Source of the DNA: Streptomyces collinus Tu 365
Lineage (GTDB): Bacteria; Actinomycetota; Actinomycetes; Streptomycetales; Streptomycetaceae
Direction: 5' to 3'
Assembly (NCBI RefSeq): GCF_000444875.1
Contig: NC_021985.1
Location: forward strand, 558,001 to 622,000
DNA length: 64,000 nucleotides
Shown here: positions 49,878 through 58,004 of the stretch, in pieces
Layout: every line of letters begins with the position of its first letter
Position numbering within the stretch: the stretch's first letter is position 1
Translations under genes and position numbers: made by a program
The notes under the pieces: model-generated
What the model saw: the letters and a program-made list of their open reading frames with translations, nothing else
The model's database searches: none
What the model was told of the DNA's origin: nothing

Positions 49878-52381
49878 CCACCTCCGTACTCCACCTCTGG
49901 CAGGGCGAGTTCGTCGACGAGGCAGAGGCCGGCCGACGGCTCGACGCGCTGCCGGAGCTCGCCGGACGGGTCCTGAGCCGTCCCCTGCCCACCGACGTGG
50001 TGCTCGGCGCCTGCGCCGCGGTCGCCCGCGACCTGACCGACCCCGCCTCCGCGCTGTACGGGCGGCTGGCCGCCCACCTGCCCGCCGGGGAGGCCCCTGC
50101 CGTCCTGGGCGAGCTGGCGGCCGCCCTGACCCGGGAGGCGCTCGAGCGCAAGCTGAGGCGAGAGCTGGGGGGCCTGCGCCCGGAACGGCTCACCCGGCCG
50201 GACGCCCGGGAGACGGTGTACGAGGCATGGGCACCGGTCGGCCTGCTGGTGCACATCGCACCGGGCAACGCAGCGGCCGTGGCGCCGCTGAGCGTCGTCG
50301 AGGGACTGCTGGCGGGCAACCTCAACGTGCTCAAGACCAGCAGCTCCGACCCGGGTCTCGCCCTCGACCTGCTCGCCGCCCTCGGTGCCGCCGACCCGTC
50401 CGGGCTGATCGCCGAACGCGTCGTCGCCCTGCGCTTCCCGTCCTCGCGCCGCGCGTGGCTCGAGGCGCTGTGCGGGCACGCCGACACGATCGCGGTGTGG
50501 GGTGGCGAGGACGCGGTACGGGCGGCGGGCGAACTGGCCCCGTCCGGCTGCCAGGTGGTCGCGTGGGGCCATCGGATCTCCTTCGCCTACCTCACCGGAC
50601 GGGCCGCGTCCGAGGTGGACGTGCTCGACGTACTCGCCGAGGATGTCTGCCGACTGGAACAACAGGCCTGCTCCAGCCCGCAGGTGATCTACCTCGACAC
50701 CGAGGACACCGGGGAACTGTTCGCGTTCGCGGGCCGGTTCGCCGAGCGGCTGGCGAAGGTCTCCGGCGCTCGGCCGGCGCCGCTGCCAGGCCCGGCCGAA
50801 CGTGCCGAGATCACCACCGTGCAGCAGCTCGCCCTGCTCGAACAACACCTGGGTCTCACTCGTGTGTTCGCGGCCGAGGACGGTTCCTGGCGGGTGCTGG
50901 CCGACACCCGGCCCGCACTCGACGCCTCTCCGCTCCACCGCAGCGTCCGGGTCAAGCCGCTGCCCCGGCACGCGGTCACCGCGACGCTGCGGCCCATGCG
51001 CCGCTACCTGCAGACGGCGGCGGTCGCGGGCGACCGCGCCGACGTGGCCGCGCTCTCCCGGGCGATGTTCGCCGCGGGTGTCACCCGCGTCACCCCGGTC
51101 GGCTCCATGCTGGAGAGCTACGACGGCGAACCACACGACGGCGTCTACGCGTTGCAGCGCTACAGCCGCAGGGTGAGCCTGCGCACGGCGGACCCGGACT
51201 TCACGACCGTCGCCTGCCCCGACGACCTGACAGCGCCCCCCGTTCTGCCTCCCGCGCCGGACGCACCGCTGCTGGGCAAGGAGGGTGTGCAAAGTGCCCT
51301 CGCCACCCTGGACCCGCGCCACGCACACCTGTACTTCCGCAGCGGCGGCTCCACGGGCGCTCCCGCGCTGTCGGTGTTCACCTGCGCCGACTACGACAAC
51401 CAGATGCGCGCCGCGGCGGACGGACTGCTCGCCGCCGGCTTCGACCCGGCCCGCGACCGAGCGGCCAACCTCTTCTACTGCGGCGGGATGTACGGCAGCT
51501 TCATCAGCTTCTTCTCCATCCTGGAGCGGCTGAACGCCACCCAGATCCCGATGGCCGCGGGCCCCGACCACGCCGTGGTCGCCGACGCACTGATCACCCA
51601 CGACGTGGACACCCTCTTCGGCATGCCCTCCTACCTGTGGCAGCTGCTGCACGCCGAGGGCGACCGGTTGCGGGCCCACGGCCGGATCCGGAAGGTGTTC
51701 TACGGCGGCGAGCACTTCACGGCCGAGCAACGCCGCGTGCTCATTGATGACTTCGGAGTCCAGGTCATCCGCTCCGCGGCCTACGGCAGCACCGATCTCG
51801 GCCCCCTGGGCTACCAGTGCGCCTCCTCCGAGGGCTCCGTCCACCATGTGCTGACCGACCTGCACACCCTGGAGATCCTTGACCCCCACGAGGACCGGCC
51901 GGTCGCGCCGGGCGAGCCGGGACGGCTCGTGTTCACCTCCCGGGCGCGGGCGGGCCAGCGGCTGGAACGCTACGAGATCGGTGACCTGGGCCGTGCCGTC
52001 GCGGGCCCGTGCGCGTGCGGCAGCCACGTGCCCCGGCTGGAACTCCTCGGACGCTACGGCGACGTCGTGCGGGTGGGCACGTACTTCGTCAACTACCGGC
52101 GCGTCGCCCAAGCGGCGCAGGAGCGGCTCGCCTACCACGGCGAGGTGCAGATGGTCGTCGAGTCGGGCGCGGACCGGGAACGGCTGACCGTCCGCCTCGA
52201 CGAGCAGTACGCCACCGACCCCGAGGCCGCCCGCACGGCACTCGCGCACGAGGTGACGGAACTGGCCTCGGCCGAGGAAGAAGGACTGCTGACACTCACC
52301 GTGCGGACCGTCCCCCGGGACGCGTTCGAACGCACCCCGACCAGCGGAAAACTGCGCACGGTCATCGACCTGCGCAGCTGA
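49874..52381 (+). CDS. LuxC-type acyl reductase fused to a PaaK-like adenylating enzyme
   Basis: An 835-residue fusion. Residues 1-440 are LuxC: EAWAPVGLLVHIAPGNAAAV, LAGNLNVLKTSSSDPG, IAVWGGEDAVRAAG and the catalytic cysteine at about 266 in LEQQACSSPQVIYL. Residues 470-835 are a complete PaaK-like enzyme: LYFRSGGSTGAPALSV (about 487), AAYGSTDLGPLGYQC, ERYEIGDLGR, LLGRYGDVVRVGTYFVNY and the final lysine in TPTSGKLRTVIDLRS (about 826). LuxC reduces an acyl thioester to an aldehyde with NAD(P)H. All active-site residues are present in both halves. The GTG at 49874 overlaps the luxE-like stop. A strong hairpin follows the gene. I know of no named protein with this architecture. Confidence 0.88.
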   Translation: MTTSVLHLWQGEFVDEAEAGRRLDALPELAGRVLSRPLPTDVVLGACAAVARDLTDPASALYGRLAAHLPAGEAPAVLGELAAALTREALERKLRRELGGLRPERLTRPDARETVYEAWAPVGLLVHIAPGNAAAVAPLSVVEGLLAGNLNVLKTSSSDPGLALDLLAALGAADPSGLIAERVVALRFPSSRRAWLEALCGHADTIAVWGGEDAVRAAGELAPSGCQVVAWGHRISFAYLTGRAASEVDVLDVLAEDVCRLEQQACSSPQVIYLDTEDTGELFAFAGRFAERLAKVSGARPAPLPGPAERAEITTVQQLALLEQHLGLTRVFAAEDGSWRVLADTRPALDASPLHRSVRVKPLPRHAVTATLRPMRRYLQTAAVAGDRADVAALSRAMFAAGVTRVTPVGSMLESYDGEPHDGVYALQRYSRRVSLRTADPDFTTVACPDDLTAPPVLPPAPDAPLLGKEGVQSALATLDPRHAHLYFRSGGSTGAPALSVFTCADYDNQMRAAADGLLAAGFDPARDRAANLFYCGGMYGSFISFFSILERLNATQIPMAAGPDHAVVADALITHDVDTLFGMPSYLWQLLHAEGDRLRAHGRIRKVFYGGEHFTAEQRRVLIDDFGVQVIRSAAYGSTDLGPLGYQCASSEGSVHHVLTDLHTLEILDPHEDRPVAPGEPGRLVFTSRARAGQRLERYEIGDLGRAVAGPCACGSHVPRLELLGRYGDVVRVGTYFVNYRRVAQAAQERLAYHGEVQMVVESGADRERLTVRLDEQYATDPEAARTALAHEVTELASAEEEGLLTLTVRTVPRDAFERTPTSGKLRTVIDLRS

Positions 52382-52429
52382 CGCCAGTCGGGGCCGAGGG
52401 GGACGGGGCCCCGGAGGGGGGAAGAAGGC

Positions 52430-52463
52430 CGGGCTGCGACGCGAAGCAACGCGTCGCAGCCCG
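52430..52463 (+). terminator. Operon terminator hairpin
   Basis: CGGGCTGCGACGCG (52430-52443) and CGCGTCGCAGCCCG (52450-52463) form a perfect 14-bp stem with a 6-nt loop, 49 bp after the last stop codon of the LuxC/LuxE-type operon. Confidence 0.82.
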
Positions 52464-52581
52464 ACCCAGGCCATCGCAGCCCGGCGCGAATTCGCCCGAA
52501 CATTCTCAGCGCGCGAAGCATCACACCTTGAGAAGACCGAATCGCAGGCCGACGACCAAGGTTCGAAGGAGAAGGTTCGTC

Positions 52582-53172
52582 ATGACGAAGCAGTACCGCG
52601 CCCACCCGCACCGCACCGCTGAGGACACCCGCCCCGCGCTGTACGGCCACTCGCGCATCGCGCGCGCGGCGCTGGCCGCGATGACCGCCGCCGGGCTGTG
52701 CGCGACCGGCACCGCGGTCGCGCAGGCCGCCTCGGCCACCACGCCGACCTGCTCCGTGTCGGCCCTGACCGCCTCCTTCGGCCGGGGCCTGGCCGGCGGC
52801 ATGAACCACCAGGGTGTGGTCCTCAAGCTGAAGAACACCAGCGCCCGTACCTGCCTGCTGCGTGGCTACCCCGGCCTTGGCCTGGAGAACGCCGCTCACC
52901 GGACGCTGCACTCCACCACCCACTGGGGCGACACCTGGTACGCCAGGAGCCCGGCCAAGTCCACTCTCACCCTCCGGCAGGGCCAGAGTGCCGAGGCGGT
53001 CATATCGTGGACCCACGCCGACTCCGGCACCCCGGACGCCGTCCACGCCGCCTACCTCCAGGTCACTCCTCCCGCTGCCACCAGCCACAAGACGCTGGAG
53101 TTCCCCCAGTGGGTGGACCATGGAGACCTCCGGGTCACCGCCCTCGCCCGCCGGATCCCCGTCAACGACTGA
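52582..53172 (+). CDS. Secreted DUF4232 protein
   Basis: A 196-residue protein. A basic N-terminus leads into the hydrophobic ARAALAAMTAAGLCATGTAVAQAAS, a signal peptide or lipobox-like segment. The DUF4232 domain follows: LVLKLKNTSARTCLLRGYPG (residues near 80-97), LTLRQGQSAEAVISW and the closing LEFPQWVDHGDLRVTALAR. The two cysteines at TCSVS and RTCLL probably pair. The family is extracytoplasmic in Actinobacteria, with unknown role. GAAGGAGAAGG precedes the ATG at 52582. Confidence 0.83.
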   Translation: MTKQYRAHPHRTAEDTRPALYGHSRIARAALAAMTAAGLCATGTAVAQAASATTPTCSVSALTASFGRGLAGGMNHQGVVLKLKNTSARTCLLRGYPGLGLENAAHRTLHSTTHWGDTWYARSPAKSTLTLRQGQSAEAVISWTHADSGTPDAVHAAYLQVTPPAATSHKTLEFPQWVDHGDLRVTALARRIPVND

Positions 53173-53204
53173 GCTCGACGAGACCATGTCGTCGAAGCAG
53201 GGGT

Positions 53205-54065
53205 TCACGCCTCGTAGGACGTCTCCCATGGGCTGGGCCCCGTGCCCAGATGCCACGCCGTGAGGGCCTCGGCGTCCATGCACACGATCCCGCACTGCTC
53301 GGCGTACTCCAGGGCCGGTGCCGTGAAGTCGGCGGTGGTCACGAGGACGGCGATGTCGGCTTCGTGGACGGTGAAGCAGGTACCGCCGAAACGCTGGAGG
53401 TCCTGCGAGCCGACCCTGTTGCCCTCGCCGTACCGTTTGCACTGCACCACCAGGCGGTGTCCGCTCGGGGCCACCGCGAGGACGTCCGCTCCCAAGTCGC
53501 CCGCTCCGCCGACCACTTCGACGTCCGTGCATCCGTCGCGGACACACAGCTCGGCTATCGCCCGCTCGAACTCATCGGGGTCCAGGACCGCGTAGTCCAT
53601 CACCTGCGGAACGACAGCGGCATCCAGCAGCAGGGTCTCCTCCGCAGGCGCGACGCCCGCTGCCGGGGTCGTTGCCGCCGGCGTCGCCGGCTCCCACGCC
53701 GGTGCCGGCGCCGGCGCCACAGGCGGGGCGACCGCCTCAACGGGGGCAGCGGCCACGGCAGGCTCCTGCAGCGAGTGAGCCGCCGTTTCCGCCGCCGCCT
53801 CAAGAGCTTCGGTGGCACGGCGCAACGCTCTGCGGGCCGACCACCGGCGCCGGCCCCGGTGACCGGCGATCACAGCGGCCGAGGCCAGCAGCAGAAGAAT
53901 CACCGCCCAGACGGGGCGGCGTTGTGCGGCCTGCGCGGCGGTGCGGGCGATCACCCCGCCAAGGCTCAGCAGCAGAGCGAGAAGAACGAAGAACCAGGCC
54001 GTCGTACGCAGATCGAAGCGCGGGCCACGACGCGCAGGACGCAACGGGCGAGTAGGCACAGTCAC
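53205..54065 (-). CDS. Membrane-anchored Mrr-type restriction endonuclease-like protein
   Basis: A 286-residue protein with two membrane helices (about 22-65), a proline/alanine-rich spacer (about 100-150) and a C-terminal PD-(D/E)xK domain of the Mrr_cat family: ADVLAVAPSGHRLVVQCKRY with D, Q-x-K catalytic residues, then QDLQRFGGTCFTVHEADIAV. Such proteins may cleave modified or foreign DNA, yet the membrane anchor is unusual for a restriction enzyme. Start is GTG at 54065, after GGGAGG; a TTG six codons upstream would overlap that ribosome site. Monocistronic. No methylase or other defence gene is adjacent. Confidence 0.78.
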   Translation of the reverse strand: MTVPTRPLRPARRGPRFDLRTTAWFFVLLALLLSLGGVIARTAAQAAQRRPVWAVILLLLASAAVIAGHRGRRRWSARRALRRATEALEAAAETAAHSLQEPAVAAAPVEAVAPPVAPAPAPAWEPATPAATTPAAGVAPAEETLLLDAAVVPQVMDYAVLDPDEFERAIAELCVRDGCTDVEVVGGAGDLGADVLAVAPSGHRLVVQCKRYGEGNRVGSQDLQRFGGTCFTVHEADIAVLVTTADFTAPALEYAEQCGIVCMDAEALTAWHLGTGPSPWETSYEA

Positions 54066-54372
54066 GATGGACGTTCCTCCCAAGCAGACTTCCGATGAAG
54101 ATCACTTGGGCTAGTGCCCCAGGCGGAACGTTTCACCATGACGCCACCCCACGCGATCCGGAGGAATCCGACTCGGAACGCCCGGAGATGGGTCCGGGCG
54201 CGGATGGTCGCCGGACTCGAAGATGTGCGTCGGTAGCAGTGCCGGGGACGAGAAATGCTCGCGGCGGTGATCGCGGAGGCGGGCTCGGAACGCGACGCAC
54301 GGAGCGTGGGGTGTGACGGTGCCGCGAGTCGGCGGAGAGGGGCGCACGTACGAGTGACGGGTGCGGAGCCGT
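54066..54372. other. Intergenic region without a recognisable gene
   Basis: About 300 bp carrying the promoter side of the Mrr-type gene on its left and read-through DNA on its right. Short frames on both strands are arginine-rich and have no ribosome sites. Confidence 0.4.
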
Positions 54373-54396
54373 GCGGTGGGCCCGTGGGCCCACCGC
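54373..54396. terminator. Terminator hairpin
   Basis: GCGGTGGGCCC (54373-54383) and GGGCCCACCGC (54386-54396) form a perfect 11-bp inverted repeat, placed just after the stop of the minus-strand gene at 54409. Confidence 0.65.
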
Positions 54397-54408
54397 CCGA
54401 ACGGGGCG

Positions 54409-54882
54409 TCAGATACGGCCGCCGGTCAGCCGGGTGATCGGGCCGTGGCTGTGACGGCTCGAACGGCGGCCCGCCGCGTAGGAGGCGGCCGTCAGCGCGG
54501 TCACACCCGCACCGACACCGGCGGCGATCAGCTTGCGGTGGGCGATCACCGCGAGAGCCGTCTTCGCCGTGGTGGCCACCTGCACGGTGGCCGCCTTGGC
54601 CGTGGCCGCGACCTGCCCGGTCGTCGCGACCAGCGTCTGACGACCGGACTCGACCGCTCGGGCCATCCCCTGTGCCGTCGAACCGACCGTCTCGGCCGAG
54701 CGCTCGGCCCCGGAGACGGCCGCCGACTTCGCGGCCGACGCGGTGTCAGTCGCCTTGTCCGCGGCGCCCTTCACGGCCCCGGCGGCGGGCGCGGTCGCCT
54801 TGTCGGCAGCGTGCCGCGCCTTGCCCGCGGTCGCACGTGAGGCGGCCGGCTTACTGTTGGTTCCGGATTTCGCTTCAGTCAT
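54409..54882 (-). CDS. Alanine-rich amphipathic protein with one membrane segment
   Basis: A 157-residue protein. The first 100 residues are Ala/Lys/Thr-rich helical sequence (AADKATAPAAGAVKGAADKA, then TASAAKSAAVSGAERSAETV) like LEA or apolipophorin-type stress proteins. Residues 110-140 hold IAAGVGAGVTALTAASYAAG, a likely membrane segment. It could be a membrane-associated stress protein similar to the DUF3618 product at 58454. An upstream GTG (54978) would add 32 residues but has poor ribosome-site spacing. Confidence 0.62.
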   Translation of the reverse strand: MTEAKSGTNSKPAASRATAGKARHAADKATAPAAGAVKGAADKATDTASAAKSAAVSGAERSAETVGSTAQGMARAVESGRQTLVATTGQVAATAKAATVQVATTAKTALAVIAHRKLIAAGVGAGVTALTAASYAAGRRSSRHSHGPITRLTGGRI

Positions 54883-55066
54883 GGACTGCGCGTTGCCCCT
54901 CGCCCGGCCCGCAAACGCCTCCGACGTAAACCGGAGGGCTTTGCGGCCCCGCGTTGTCAGACGGGCCACTTCTGTCACCGTCCTTCGGCCGCCAGGAGAG
55001 GGACTCGACACCGAGGGCGACGGCCGGGCAACCTGATCGCGGGTCGCCTGGTTCACAGTCGGATGG

Positions 55067-55690
55067 TCATGCGGACGGGGTGCCGGGGCCGTCCGAGTCA
55101 GACGCTGACGCCGTACCCGTCCGCAGGATGCCCTCGACGCCGTGCAGAAAGGTCTCACAGACCGGCTTCGGGTCGGACAGGCAGCCGGCCGCCATGGCGC
55201 CGTCCCGGAGCATGACGAAGTGCCGGCCCGCCACTTCGGCGGGAGCACAGCCGGCGTCTTCCAGGAGCTGTGTGGCGGTCTCCAGGAACCAGTGCCGATG
55301 GTCCAGCACGGCCCGGTGGACGGGGTGCCCGGGCTCGGGATACTCGGCCGCCGCGTTGAGGAAGGCACATCCGCGGAACCCGGCGGACTGGATGCCCTCG
55401 GCGATGGACCGGCTGACGGCGCGGACCGTGTCGGGCGCCGACAGGCCCTGTTCTCGGATGGCAGCCACCTGGCCCCTCATGCCGTGATCGGCCCGCTGGA
55501 GGTAGGAAAGGATCAACTCCTCCTTTCCCTTGAAGTGCCGGTACAGGGTCGCGCGAGTGACCTGAGCCTCCGCGATGATCCGGTCCACGCCGACGGAGTG
55601 GATCCCCTCGGCGTAGAAGATCCGGGTGGCCGTGTCGAGCAGCCGCGCCCGTGCCTCAGACATGCTCCCGCCCTCTGTGCCCGTACTCAT
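55067..55690 (-). CDS. TetR-family transcriptional regulator
   Basis: A 207-residue repressor. The N-terminal helix-turn-helix reads RLLDTATRIFYAEGIHSVGV, then VDRIIAEAQVTRATLYRHFK. The C-terminal ligand domain includes FRGCAFLNAAAEYPEPGHP, a motif shared with many actinobacterial TetR proteins. It is divergent from a membrane-protein gene at 55839. The intergenic region holds two 17-bp inverted operator copies flanking a good promoter, so it very probably represses the membrane protein and itself. The ligand is unknown. An internal ATG at 55663 is an alternative start. Confidence 0.9.
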   Translation of the reverse strand: MSTGTEGGSMSEARARLLDTATRIFYAEGIHSVGVDRIIAEAQVTRATLYRHFKGKEELILSYLQRADHGMRGQVAAIREQGLSAPDTVRAVSRSIAEGIQSAGFRGCAFLNAAAEYPEPGHPVHRAVLDHRHWFLETATQLLEDAGCAPAEVAGRHFVMLRDGAMAAGCLSDPKPVCETFLHGVEGILRTGTASASDSDGPGTPSA

Positions 55691-55710
55691 GGCCTCACCG
55701 TACCAGCCGG

Positions 55711-55727
55711 GTGAGGGAGAACGTTCG
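55711..55727. promoter_or_regulatory. TetR operator copy 1
   Basis: GTGAGGGAGAACGTTCG, 20 bp upstream of the TetR start. It is the exact reverse complement of the second copy at 55772-55788 and contains the palindromic core GAACGTTC. Confidence 0.75.
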
Positions 55728-55730
55728 GTC

Positions 55731-55760
55731 TTGACAGCGGGAGAAGAGGACCTCTTAAAT
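55731..55760 (+). promoter_or_regulatory. Vegetative-type promoter of the TetR-controlled membrane protein
   Basis: TTGACA (55731-55736), 18 bp, TTAAAT (55755-55760). The -35 is a perfect consensus match. The two operator copies lie directly on either side. Confidence 0.6.
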
Positions 55761-55771
55761 GAAGGGAAGAA

Positions 55772-55788
55772 CGAACGTTCTCCCTCAC
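55772..55788. promoter_or_regulatory. TetR operator copy 2
   Basis: CGAACGTTCTCCCTCAC, the exact inverse of copy 1, just downstream of the predicted -10. Repressor bound here would block initiation or clearance for the gene at 55839. Confidence 0.75.
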
Positions 55789-55838
55789 GCCTTCACCGCG
55801 CTGGGCTTGCGTTGCCGCCCTCGCCGAAAGGACCCCTC

Positions 55839-56417
55839 ATGGACTCCTCCGTCGCCGCCCCGGCCCCCGCCCCCATCGCGGGCGGCACCGCAGCGCTACG
55901 CCGCCTCTACCTTCTGCGCTTCGCGTTCGCCACGGTGTGGGCCGCGCTGCTGCTTGCCTCCGCCCACACCTTGAACCCACTCAGCACGACACTGCTGGTG
56001 ATCTACCCCGCGTTCGACGTGGCGTGCGCGGTCGTCGACGCCAGGTCCGCCAAGGCGAGGCGCGGGCCCGTGCGCGGTCTCCACGTGAACATCGCGTTCA
56101 GCTCCCTCACCACCGCGGGACTGGTCGCCGCCACCACCTCGGGCATCCCGGCCGTGCTGCGGGTCTGGGGAGCCTGGGCCATCACCGCGGGCCTGGTCCA
56201 GCTGGTCGTCGGCCTCCTGCGACGCGGGATGGCGGGTCAGTGGCCGATGATCGCCAGCGGAGGCATCTCCACTCTCGCCGGAGCCTCCTTCATCGCCCAG
56301 GCCGGCAAGAGCGACCCCTCCCTGAGCAGCCTCGCCGGCTACGCCTTCCTCGGCGGGGTCTTCTTCCTCGTCTCCGCACTCCGCCTGAGCCAAGCCGACA
56401 AGGCATCCCGCAGCTGA
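55839..56417 (+). CDS. Small multi-pass membrane protein under TetR control
   Basis: A 192-residue protein with about six hydrophobic helices: RFAFATVWAALLLASAHTL, STTLLVIYPAFDVACAVVD, IAFSSLTTAGLVAATTSGI, WAITAGLVQLVVGLLRRG, and two near the C-terminus including YAFLGGVFFLVSALRLSQ. It resembles DUF308/HdeD-like membrane proteins and has no catalytic motif. The ATG at 55839 follows GAAAGGA. Control by the divergent TetR regulator suggests it protects against or responds to the regulator's ligand. Confidence 0.78.
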   Translation: MDSSVAAPAPAPIAGGTAALRRLYLLRFAFATVWAALLLASAHTLNPLSTTLLVIYPAFDVACAVVDARSAKARRGPVRGLHVNIAFSSLTTAGLVAATTSGIPAVLRVWGAWAITAGLVQLVVGLLRRGMAGQWPMIASGGISTLAGASFIAQAGKSDPSLSSLAGYAFLGGVFFLVSALRLSQADKASRS

Positions 56418-56442
56418 ACAACCGCTGCCGTTCTGCCGGTAG

Positions 56443-56799
56443 TTGTGCGTGGCCCTCCCCCGTAGGCCCGTGATCGACTCGTCATGTGCACACGGGGTTC
56501 GGGCTCTCCGCCCTGCCCCGGCACAACCACCACACCTGAACGGGAACAAGGAGGAGTTCGTCGTCGGCACCGACCACGCGTTGTGGACGAACCGGACCTA
56601 CCTCGACGGTTCCTGGAACGGGTGGGTTCCGCATCCGCCGGGAGAGCGGCGCTTGGACCCCCTGACAGGTGAGCTGCACCGTCCAGGAAGGCCCGAACTG
56701 CCCCTGACGGTCACGGGCGTCGGCCAGCTGATCGCCGTCGGCTGGGTTCTCGCCACGACCGTCGGCGCCGGGATCACACGCACCCTCAGCCTCCAATAG
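56443..56799 (+). pseudogene. Possible remnant of a beta-propeller lectin-like protein
   Basis: Within this open frame the segment EEFVVGTDHALWTNRTYLDG and SWNGWVPH is one blade of the PLL/tachylectin-type propeller (pattern V-G-T-D-x-A-L-W). Only one blade is present instead of the usual five to seven. The sequence after it changes to unrelated character and ends in a hydrophobic stretch (VGQLIAVGWVLATTVGAG). A short expressed protein cannot be ruled out, but a remnant fits better. Confidence 0.35.
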
Positions 56800-56870
56800 C
56801 GCCCACTGCGTTCGGTTCGCCGTAGGCGAACCACCCGTGATGCGCCCGAGGGGCGGGTCATCGTGGCCGG

Positions 56871-57800
56871 ATGATCGAACGGAGACTGCGGCAGGTGTTC
56901 AGCGAGGCCGGGTGCGAAGGCAGTGTGGCCGCCCTGGACGTCGACAGTGAGAACCGGGTGATGTTCGGGGACGCCGAACCGATGGTCGCCGCGTCCACAT
57001 TCAAGATCGTGGTGGCGCTGGAGCTGTTCTGCCAGGGCGCCGAGGGGATGCTCGATCCGACGGAACGTGTCCTCCTCTCGCCGGCGCGGGCCACGCCCGG
57101 CGGCCAGGGATTCTGCATCTTCGAGGACGTTGCCGAGGTGTCCCTGCGCGATGCCGCCCGGATGATGCTCACCATCAGCGACAACACCGCGACCGACCTG
57201 CTGATACGCCGGGTGTCACTGTCCCGCGTCCACGACCGGCTGGGTCGCCTGGGCCTCGACCGGATACGGCTGGCGGGGACGATCCAGCAGGAGTTCGACG
57301 CCATCGGCCGCGACACGGGCCACGCGGGCTGGGCCGACATGGCCCGCGCGATGAGCGAATCCGCCTCCCCCGCGGACGCCGACCGTATCTGGGAGCGCGC
57401 CCTGACCTCACCGTCCCTGCGGCCCGGCCGCATCACCAGCGCGACTGCCGGGCAGATGGCGGCCCTGCTGCAACTGATCTGGCTCGACCGGGCCGGCCCC
57501 GCAGCCGCCTGCCGGGCGGTGCGCACCCTGCTCGGCCAGCAGCGGCTGACCCGGAAGATCGCCACCGGGTTCGGCGGCGAGGTGCGGGTGGCAGCCAAAT
57601 CGGGAACCCTGCCCGGCTGCGCCAGCAACGACGTGGGGGTCGTGGAGTACCCGGACGGTTCCCGGTTCGCCGTGGCGGTGTTCACCCGACCGGGCCGACC
57701 GGCCCGACCGGGCCGGAGAACCCTGCCGCCCGATTCAGTCCTCGGTGCGGCGGCCCGACTGGCGGTCGAACACCTTCACCGGCGGCGCCCGTCCCCTTGA
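56871..57800 (+). CDS. Class-A beta-lactamase-like serine hydrolase
   Basis: A 309-residue protein with the penicillin-recognising motifs in order: VAASTFKIVVAL with serine at about 42 and lysine at 45, ISDNTATDLL (S-D-N near 103-105) and VAAKSGTLPGCASNDVGV (K-S-G near 243). There is no signal peptide, so it is either cytoplasmic or not a secreted lactamase. The omega-loop glutamate is not obvious, so beta-lactam hydrolysis should not be assumed. The ATG at 56871 is 70 bp after the preceding remnant. Confidence 0.78.
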   Translation: MIERRLRQVFSEAGCEGSVAALDVDSENRVMFGDAEPMVAASTFKIVVALELFCQGAEGMLDPTERVLLSPARATPGGQGFCIFEDVAEVSLRDAARMMLTISDNTATDLLIRRVSLSRVHDRLGRLGLDRIRLAGTIQQEFDAIGRDTGHAGWADMARAMSESASPADADRIWERALTSPSLRPGRITSATAGQMAALLQLIWLDRAGPAAACRAVRTLLGQQRLTRKIATGFGGEVRVAAKSGTLPGCASNDVGVVEYPDGSRFAVAVFTRPGRPARPGRRTLPPDSVLGAAARLAVEHLHRRRPSP

Positions 57801-57923
57801 AGGCCGGCCTGACGTCCAGCCCTGAAGGGCGGCCCGGTGGTGCCGCCGCGGCCCGCGCATGCCGGCCCAGGCGGCACCACAGGTGATCAGTTCGAACACT
57901 GCTGCCCTGAACCGGCCCGTCGG

Positions 57924-57929
57924 GGGTAC
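57924..57929 (+). promoter_or_regulatory. Possible sigma-B-type -10 (GGGTAC) of the Holin-X operon
   Basis: GGGTAC lies 75 bp before the start at 58005, matching the sigma-B -10 consensus of S. coelicolor. A good -35 partner at 14-16 bp is not evident, so confidence is low. Confidence 0.25.
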
Positions 57930-58004
57930 TCACGCCGTCACAGGAAGACGTCGACGGCGTTTTCCGGCCCAACTGGAGCAGCAGAGTGACGGGAGGTGAT
58001 CGCC

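Noticed and set aside
44967..52381. Bioluminescence (lux) operon
   Set aside because: LuxC and LuxE relatives are present but no luxA/luxB luciferase or luxD, and the fused PaaK, GNAT and MFS genes point to metabolite synthesis.
49574..52474. A 966-residue minus-strand open frame across the LuxC-PaaK gene
   Set aside because: It is the complement of strongly biased GC-rich codons; its translation has no family features, while the plus strand shows complete active-site motifs.
56871..57800. Confident beta-lactam resistance gene
   Set aside because: S-x-x-K, S-D-N and K-S-G are present but there is no signal peptide and the omega-loop glutamate is not clear.
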